Shown here: piece by piece, positions 56,401 to 64,000 of the stretch
Layout: every line of letters begins with the position of its first letter
How positions within the stretch are numbered: the first letter of the stretch is position 1
Source: Bufo bufo
Taxonomy: Eukaryota; Chordata; Amphibia; Anura; Bufonidae
Direction: 5' to 3'
DNA length: 64,000 nt
Assembly: GCF_905171765.1 (NCBI RefSeq)
Contig: NC_053390.1
Location: forward strand, 308,640,984-308,704,983
Notes under the pieces: model-generated
Told to the model about the DNA's origin: nothing
Seen by the model: the letters and a program-made list of their open reading frames with translations, nothing else
Database searches by the model: none
Position numbers and translations under genes: made by a program

Positions 56401-56980
56401 CACCCGGGAAGACAAGGGATCCCAAATTGTACACCGAAACCGGTTGAAGCTCTGCCTGACACCAGAACCTAGTGCCGAGAGTTCTGGATCTGAATATCCT
56501 GTGTCAGAGTCAGCAATACAGCCCGAGGATCCTATGCAGGCTGTTAGTAATCTGAGGTATGACGCTGATCCCATGCATTGGCTTCTGACACCTTGGTTGA
56601 ACTTGCTGGTGCCTGCTCCGGCACCTACTGTAGCTTCACCTCCGGAAGAGCTGGTTCAAGATGCCCCGGATCCAGTTCCCCCTGTAGTGGATGTTGTTGT
56701 TCCTGTTGTTCCTGACCAAGGTCTCCCTGATGGAGACCCTCCTGTTGTTCCTCTCTCTTCTACCTCGTTGCTAAGGGAAGAGGAGACCCCTGTATTGAGA
56801 AGGTCCACCCGGATGACCAGGGGACGTCCGCCAGTCCGTTTAGGAGACTTTGACTATTCTGGTGGTGTCTCCTCCCAAACAGTTGCTACTGGTAATGCCT
56901 TGCTGGACATTTGTGCGCAAGAATGGACTCCTCCACGTGAGCCCTTGCCTGTGATACACCCACAGGATACTCCTGGGTAG
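53490..56980 (+). pseudogene. pol: Pol of the split element, part 2: RT, RNase H, integrase
   Basis: Resumes SQVSFQDVIRL in frame with RVAQL at 32873. RT shows CVDYRKINQ, PFGLCNAPGTF and catalytic YLDD (54209-54220). RNase H is marked by YTDASKRGLGAVLAQ. Integrase has an HHCC region (MYHNQSGHFG ... CRECVAC). An in-frame TGA at 55568-55570 follows CALK. The same frame then carries the catalytic core (AIDHVK, LTDQGPAF, GNGLCEKMNQ) to the stop at 56980. The proline/valine-rich end has no chromodomain. One base change would explain the TGA. Confidence 0.93.
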
Positions 56981-57248
56981 TTCTGTTATTATACTGTCAC
57001 CAAAGACAATGGACTAACCTGGTTCACCCTAAGTCCGATGTGCCAGGTCAGCGGCCGTGCCTAAGAAGCAAGAAGACGTCCCTTTCCCTTGGTTCACTTA
57101 TTTATGAAGTTACCAATGTTATGTTTCTTATGTGTGAAACAATTATTTATCATATTATAATGTAATGTCAATGTTATGTACCATGTTATGCCGATTCAGG
57201 AAGGTGTGTATGAGTACGAGGCCTTACTCATGTTAAAGTCTGGGGGTG

Positions 57249-57950
57249 TGCAGCATACGGGTAGGTTACCCGACACTGCTATATCATAACGTGTATTTCC
57301 CTTTAAGAGAGTTAGGCCTGCAGCAGGCAATCCTTGGTACAGTCAGCAGAGGGAGCTCCCAGTTCTGTATAAATAGGCTAGGGCCTAGCCAGGAAGTGAG
57401 TTCAGAAGTTTCTAGAGTGTGCTGAAGTTTCTAGAGGCTGAGGAAGCTGAGGGAGAGACAGAGGCATGTCAAGGAAAGCAAGAGGTACTCAAGATAACAG
57501 AGGAGGTACTTTATAAAGAGAGAACCAAGGATATACGCCAGAGTTAAGGTATTGGGCCTTGGAGAAGATTTTCTATGTCCCAGGATCAGTCAGGAATAGA
57601 GTGCAAGCTCCTGTACTGCAAGTCCTGTGTTTCACACTCTGAAGTCACCTTGCTTAATCTGTATTGCCTGCATCGACCGTATTGAAAAATCAACTGTATG
57701 CAAAGGAACTGTGCTTCCGTTAATGTCTCTATATGGAAACTACTAAAGTTGGAGTTTTGTTTTAACATCACGTGGTTCCTCAGTTATTCCTGCTATCAGC
57801 AAACGGCGTGCCACCGTTTAATTGGCACTGGCGTCACGAACATTTTCCTACCATCACCTGCCTATGCAGAGAGTCAGCCGTCTCAGGTTAGTGTTTATTG
57901 CACCACTACACCCAGGAACACATTTCTACACACAACTTGAGTACGCTGCA
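57249..57950 (+). repeat. 3' LTR of the split Ty3/Gypsy element
   Basis: Identical by eye over 702 bp to 29872-30573. Preceded by the purine-rich AAAGTCTGGGGGTG. Followed by TATT. Confidence 0.95.
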
Positions 57951-57954
57951 TATT

Positions 57955-58300
57955 TATACCCAGGACTGTGGAAGTAACAATGGGGAATCCTCTATATCTA
58001 TTATGCCCACAGTGATAATAATGCCCCTAAAGTGCCCCAGTATTAAAATTCTCCCTATTGTGCACCCTGAAATACTAAAAATGGCCCCTGTGATACCCCT
58101 ATAGTACCTCACTATTAAAAATGCCCTCTATAGTCCCCAAGAAATGCCCCCTTTAGGGCCTCACGTATACAAAATGCTTCAAATTTTACCCCCAGAAATG
58201 GCCCCTATAATGCAACCAATAATGTCTGTATAGTGCCTGAAGTAATGCCCCATAGTGCCCCTTTTAGAATGCTCCCCAAGTGAAAGTAAAAAATAAAATC
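57955..58300. repeat. LINE remnant end and degenerate ATGCCCCCTATAGTGCC repeat
   Basis: The first 40 bases continue the LINE fragment cut at 29871 (TATACCCAGGACTGTGG). The rest consists of short imperfect units like ATAATGCCCCTAAAGTGCCC, similar in kind to 18180-18660. Confidence 0.55.
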
Positions 58301-59499
58301 TAAATACTCACCAGATTCCTATTCCATGATTCTGCCTACCATGCAGGCCACAACCTCCTAAAACATTTGCTTCCTGATGCAGGCAGTAGCCATAATAGCA
58401 TCAATCCACCCACGACCTGGCACAGGTGGTCATGAGATGTCATTTATTTGCGACTGCCTGAACCATTTGTAGTCAACCTCCTAGGCTTCAGGCCTGGTGG
58501 CTAGTGGCTTATGGTGGGTGGAGGGTGAAATTTGAAGCAGGGAGCTCCCATGCCCTGTCACAGTATTCAACTACATTGCCGTCCGGAGGACGAAAATATA
58601 GTTTTATGTACGTGGGCACCTGTGTCCACTGGCTGGGTACCTTAGTACCTAACGCTCCCAGCTTTAATTAACACTGGGAGCGAAAGACTATATGTCCAGT
58701 CCGCCACTGCTTATATGTCTCTCTGGTTTCGACTCAGTTTGGCTTCTGATACTGGTTCTGTTCACTGCCTGGTACGATCCTGTGTCTGGTTACCTGTTTT
58801 GCAAGAACTTCTCGTTCCCTGACCTCAGCTTAAGCATGACTACACTTTTGTCTCTTGCTTTTGGCACTGAGCTACAAATACAATTCAACAAATTGTAATA
58901 TAATGTAGGCTATCTCAATCTCTGCAAAAATATAGAAGGTTTTTTATATTTGATATTTTGTTCATGTTTATTTAAACTTTTCAAATAATTAAAAAAATAT
59001 ATATTTATTTTTATCTGTAGAGACCGAAAGTAAAATAATGATCTCTATATAAAAGCTTTCTTAGTATTCATGGGGAAAAGAGAAATGAGAAGTGACATGT
59101 TTTGGAAAAAAAAAACTAATAATGAAGACATAAGAAACCTAAGTAGTTCCTTTATAAGGATCCCCAACTGTGTAAATCATAGGTTATTTTCCAGGACATT
59201 TGTAAAATGTATTTGTGGAATGGAAGCATTCTTATAGCTACAATTACAATTGTAACTAGCTTTGTAATATAATGTTATGTTTTGTTTTTATGTATTTGGC
59301 TTTGTTACCAGTACTCACCCTGTTTCTCCCCTCTTAGTAGGAGTGGGGAGGGGGGATTCCTGTCCAGAGACAGAGGAGAGAGGAAGCTTACTGCAGAGCT
59401 CCTGTTCTGAAATAGGATGCTCCAGAGAGAGCTGCTTATTCCAAGGCTCAAGTGAAGTCTTTAGTTGCTAGACAGCAGAGTGAACTGCCACAACCAGCC
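58301..59499. other. Unassigned DNA
   Basis: No convincing coding frame or named element. AT-rich from 58900 to 59280. Confidence 0.45.
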
Positions 59500-59999
59500 T
59501 TAAAGGGAACGTGTCATCAACTTTATGCAGACCATGCTAACGGCAGCATAAAGTAGATACAGGTGAGTTGATTTTAGCGGTCTGTCATTTATAAGTGAAA
59601 AGTAAGTGGTTACTGAGAACCAACATCACAATCATTGCAGACTGGACTTGCAAAAGAGTCCCGGCCACCTGAGAAGAGTCCTGGTTATCCATGAATTCCT
59701 GCTCCCCTGCCCACCTGCTGATGACAGGCTTCTACCTAGTTTTCTCCCTTTCTCTCTAGGAGAAAACTGCCAATTATCAGCAGATGAGTGGGGAGAGAAA
59801 GAGAATATGAATAACCATGACTCTTCTGAGGTAGATGTGACTCTTTTCAAGGCCTGTGCTGCAATTATTATGATGCTGGTTCTTGGCAACCACTTACTTT
59901 TAGCTCATGAGTGACACACCGCTGAAATCAGCATTTTTTTCAATATTTTATGATGCCCTCAGTGAGGTCAGCATAAAGTTGATGACAGGTTCCCTTTAA
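59500..59999. mobile_element. TTAA-flanked MITE (piggyBac-like)
   Basis: TTAA at 59500-59503 and 59996-59999. Inverted ends AGGGAACGTGTCATCAACTT and AGGGAACCTGTCATCAACTT. Exact TTAA duplication and GGGAAC ends suggest piggyBac-type mobilisation. No transposase. Confidence 0.85.
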
Positions 60000-60003
60000 C
60001 TCC

Positions 60004-62677
60004 TTAACCCCTTCCCGACCGCAATCTGTATATATACGTGATAGCTGCACATACTGCAAAGCGCTTGGATTAAAGTTTCTGCCCCTGTCCTGCTGCTGTC
60101 ACGGACAGCATACAGTTCAGTAATGCCGGCAACGGACCAATCAGAGTGGTCCCTTGCCGACAATCGATCCGATTGGTTAGTCTGTGAAAAAATGCCGGTT
60201 TCAGGCTCTGATCTGCGCTCTGCAGATCAGAGCTTGAAATCAGATAATGTGTCCTCGTGCCCCCCCTCTCCGATCTGTGCCCCCCATGTGTGCCCCTTCA
60301 AGCCCCCCCCTTGTGTCCGCCTGCCGCTGAATCCTGCTGCTTATCTCCTGCGTTCCGCCCCCTCCCCGCCCCATACATTCCTCCTGCCCCCTTAATGCTG
60401 GCCGTGACTCACTCAATGCTGGCCCCTCAATGCTGCCCCCATGCCCCCATGCCGTGCGGTCCCCCTGCTGTGTGTGATGGCGGCGGCTCCATTCCTGAGC
60501 CGCCGCCATCAGCAGAGAGTGTCAGCTCTATGCTGACACTCTGCTGTAACCCCATAGATGCCGCGGCAGCGGCATCCATGGGGTTAATAGAGGGAGGGGG
60601 CTCCCTCTCTCCACCATCGGGGCTGCTGTGCTGCAATTGCAGCGCCCGATGGTTGCCACCTACAGGGCATCTGATTGTATTATACTTTGCAATGCAAGAG
60701 CATTGCAAAGTATAGTACAGCCATCAGCCCCACTGGATCTTCAAGATCCAAGAGGGACTTGATAAAAAAAAAGTGAAAATAATAAAAGTAAAAATAAATA
60801 AATAAATAAAAATTTAAAATTAAAAAAAGAAATTGCTTTTTCCTATAAAAAAATGAAAAAATAAATAAATAATACACATTAGGTATCACCGCGTCCGTAA
60901 CGACCGTCTCTATAAATATATCATATGATAGACCCCGTCCGATAAACACCATTAAAAAAAAAAAAACGATGTAAAAAAAAGCCATTTTTGTCACCTTACA
61001 TCACAAAAAGTGCAACAGCAAGCGATCAAAAAGGCTTATGACCCCCAAAATAGTACCAATCAAACCATTACCCCATACCGCAAAAAATGATACCCTATTT
61101 AAGACAATCGCACAAAAAATAAAAAATCTATGGCTCTCAGACTATGGAGACACTAAAACATCATTTTTTTGGTTTCAGAAATGCTATTATTGTGTAAAAC
61201 TTAAATAAATAAGAAAAAGTATACATATTAGGTATTGCCACATCCGTAACAATCTTCTCTATAAAACTGTCACATGACCTAACCCCTCAGATAAACTCTG
61301 TAAAAATAAATAAATAAAAACTGTTCCAAAACAGCCAATTTTTTGGTCACCTTGCCCCATAAAGTGTAATAATGAATGATCAAAAAATCCTATGTATCCA
61401 AAAATGGTACCAATAAAAACCTCAACTCTTTCTGCAAAAAACGAGCCCCTGCACAAGACGATCGGCAGAAAAATAAAAAACATATGGCGTTCAGAAAATG
61501 GAGACACAAAAACATAATTTCTTTTTCAAAATTGGTTTATTATGTAAAACTGAAACAAACAAACAAAGAAAGTAGACATATTTGATATCATTGCGTCCGT
61601 AACAACCTGCTCTATAAAAATAGCACATGATCTACCCTGTCAGATGAATCTTGTATAAAAAAAAAATTTCAGTTACCTTGCCTCACAAAAAACTTAATAT
61701 AGAGCAATTAAAAATCATATGTACCCCAAAATAGTACCAATAAAACTGGCACCTTATCCGCTAGTTTCCAAAATAGGGTCACTTTTTGGGAGTTTCTACT
61801 GTATGGGTGCATCAGGGGGGCTTTAAATGGGACATGGCATCTAAAACCAGTTTAGCAAAATCTGCCTTCCAAAAACCATTCAATGTTCCTTTCCTTCTGC
61901 GCCCTGCTGTGCGCCCTGACATCAGTTTACGACCACATGTGGGTTGTTTCTGTAAACCCAGAATCAGGGTAATAAATGTTGAGTTTTGTTTGGCTGTTAA
62001 CCCTCAATGTGTTAAAGAAAAAAATTTAATAAAATGGAAAATCTGCCAAAAAAGTGAAATTTAGAAATTTAATCTCCATTTTCCTTGAATTCTTGTGGAA
62101 CACCTAAAGGGTTAACAAAGTTTGTAAAATCAGTTTTGAGTAACTTGAGGGGTGTAGTTTCTACAATGGGGTCATTTATGGGGGGTTTCCACTATGTAAG
62201 CGCCACAAAGTGACTTCAGACCTGAACCTGGTCCTTAAAAAGTGGGTTTTGGAAATTTTCTTAAAAATTTGAAGAATTGCTTCTAAACTTCTAAGCCTTC
62301 TAACGTCCTAAAAAAATAAAATGACATTTCCAAAACGATGCCAACATAAGTAGACATATGGGAAATGTTAAGTAGTAGATATTTTATTAGGTATGACTTT
62401 CTGTTTTAGAAGCAGAGAAATTGAAATTTTGAAAATTGTGAGTTTTTCATTTTTTCTTTATAAATTTGGTACTTTTTCATAAATAAAAGGTGAAATATAT
62501 TGACTCAAATTTATGACTATCATGAAGTACAATATGTCACGAGAAAACAATCTCAGAATGGCTTGGATAAATAAAAGTGTTCCAAAGCAATTACCACATA
62601 AAGTGACGCAGTAAAGTAAAAGTAAAATTTGACCTGGACACTGGGGCATCAATGACCCTTGGTCATGAAAGGGTTAA
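60004..62677. mobile_element. Long TTAA-flanked non-autonomous element
   Basis: Starts TTAACCCCTTCCCGACC and ends CATGAAAGGGTTAA. GC-rich left part (60240-60700), then an AT-rich body containing three imperfect copies, about 350 bp apart (60881, 61230, 61582), of a unit like AGGTATCACCGCGTCCGTAA. No coding gene. Confidence 0.7.
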
Positions 62678-64000
62678 GGACCGGGCTCATTTTCACCTTC
62701 AGGACCAGGCCATTTTTTGCAAATCTGACCAGTGTCACTTTATGTTGTGATAACTTTAAAACGCTTTGACTTATCCAGGCCATTCTGAGATAGTTTTTTC
62801 GTCACATATTGTACTTCATGACACTGGTAAAATGGAAAGAAAAAAAAAACATTTTTATTTATAAAAAAAATACCAAATTTGCAAATTTCCAAGTTTCAAT
62901 TTCTCTTCCTCTATAATACATAGTAATACCTACAAAAATAGTTATTACTTTACATTCCCCATATGTCTACTTCATGTTTGGATCATTTTGGGAATGACAT
63001 TATTTTTTTGGGGGATGTTACAAGGATTAGAAGTTTAGAAGCAAATCTTGAAATTTTTCAGAAATTTTCAAAAACCTACTTTTCAAGGACCAGTTCAGAT
63101 CTGAAGTCACTTTGTGAGGCTTACATAATAGAAACCACCCAAAAATGACCCCATTCTAGAAACTACACCCCTCAAGGTATTCAAAACTGATTTTACAAAC
63201 GTCATTAACCCTTTAGGTGTTCCACAAGAATTAATGGAAAATAGAGATACAATTTCAAAATTTCACTTTTTTGGCAGATTTTCAATTTTAATACATTTTT
63301 TTCCAGTTACAAAGCAAGGGTTAACAGCCAAACCAAACTCAATATTTATGGCTCTGATTCTGTAGTTTACAGAAACACCCCATATGTGGTCGTAAACCTC
63401 TGTACAGGCACACGGCAGGGTATAGAAGGAAAGGAATGCCATACGGTTTTTGGAAGGCAGATTTTGCTGGACAGTTCTTTTTTACACCATGTCCCATTTG
63501 AAGCGCCCCTGATGCACCCCTAGAGTAGAAACTCCAAAAAAGTGACCCCATTTTAGAAACTACGGGATAGGGTGGCAGTTTTGTTGGTACTATTTTAGGG
63601 TACATATGACTTTTGGTTGCTCTATATCACACTTTTTGTGAGGCAAGGTAACAAGAAATAGCTGTTTTGGCACCGTTTTTTTTTTTGTTATTTACAATAT
63701 TCATCTGACAGGTTAGATCATGGGGTATTTTTATAGACAAGGTTGTCACGGACGCGGCAATACCTAATATGTATACTTTTATTTTATTTATGTAAGTTTT
63801 ACACAATGATTTCATTTTTTGAAACCAAAAAAATAATGTTTTAGTGTTTCCATAGTCTGAGAGCCATAGTTTTTTCAGTTTTTGGGCGATTATCTTGGGT
63901 AGGGTCTCATTTTTTGTGGAATGAGATGACGGTTTGATTGGCACTATTTTAGAGGGCATATGACTTTTTGATCGCTTGCTATTACTCTTTTTGTGATGTA
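62674..64000. mobile_element. Adjoining TTAA element in opposite orientation, cut by window end
   Basis: Starts TTAAGGACCGGGCTCATTTT at the same TTAA that closes the previous element. Much of it is the reverse complement of 61330-62660 with substitutions (for example GTGTTCCACAAGAATT against AATTCTTGTGGAACAC). Continues past 64000. Confidence 0.7.

Larger units (their letters stand above)
29872..57950 (+). mobile_element. Ty3/Gypsy retrotransposon split by a 20.6-kb insertion
   Basis: LTRs at 29872-30573 and 57249-57950 are 702 bp each and identical by eye. The target duplication TATT is at 29868-29871 and 57951-57954. The element's own length, without the insert at 32874-53484 and its 5-bp duplication, is about 7.5 kb. 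Gene order is gag, protease, RT, RNase H, integrase. No chromodomain or envelope is seen. Lesions are a one-base frameshift at 32211-32215, the insertion, and a TGA at 55568-55570. Confidence 0.95.

Noticed and set aside
60123..60715. Proline-rich frames in the GC-rich left part of the TTAA element
   Set aside because: Overlapping frames on both strands in CCCC-rich sequence, no domain; best explained by composition.

Overview
This window is a transposon graveyard from a large, repeat-rich vertebrate genome, most likely a frog. The inference rests on chromodomain Ty3/Gypsy elements, a CR1-clade LINE, Tc1, hAT and TTAA-flanked foldback families, and many long palindromic MITEs of a style common in anuran DNA. 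I found no host protein-coding gene, tRNA or rRNA. Every long reading frame belongs to a mobile element.

Layout: (1) 1-3105 holds the end of a satellite-carrying hAT-like element, small hairpin repeats and unidentified DNA. (2) 3106-14198 is a chromodomain Ty3/Gypsy element (target duplication GAGAC) whose pol is split by a second, related chromodomain element in the opposite orientation (6307-11860, duplication TATTA). (3) 14199-17839 holds an L1/Tx1-like ORF1 relic with a perfect 47-bp inverted duplication, a proline-rich pseudogene-like tract and a 90-bp satellite. (4) 17840-25935 is a non-autonomous hAT-like element (8-bp duplication GTAACATG) built of short tandem repeats. Inside it sits a 6.08-kb endogenous retrovirus with two identical 435-bp LTRs but a ruined interior. 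(5) 25944-29871 holds two Tc1 relics, a TTAA foldback element and LINE tails.

(6) 29872-57950 is the centrepiece, a 28-kb nest. A Ty3/Gypsy element with identical 702-bp LTRs (duplication TATT) is split inside pol by a 20.6-kb element with about 2.1-kb LTRs (duplication CCAGC) that encodes only a Gag-like protein. That element contains a CR1 LINE, and its 3' LTR is split by a 9.4-kb hAT element (duplication GTGTAGGG) with an uninterrupted 605-residue transposase. The hAT itself is loaded with six long foldback elements. (7) 57951-64000 is satellite-like DNA followed by three TTAA-flanked elements set end to end.

At most junctions the target-site duplications are visible, and three insertions split open reading frames whose frame resumes exactly after one duplication copy. 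The order of events can therefore be read directly. All similarity calls are from recalled family features and motif inspection, not database searches; LTR divergence was counted by eye.
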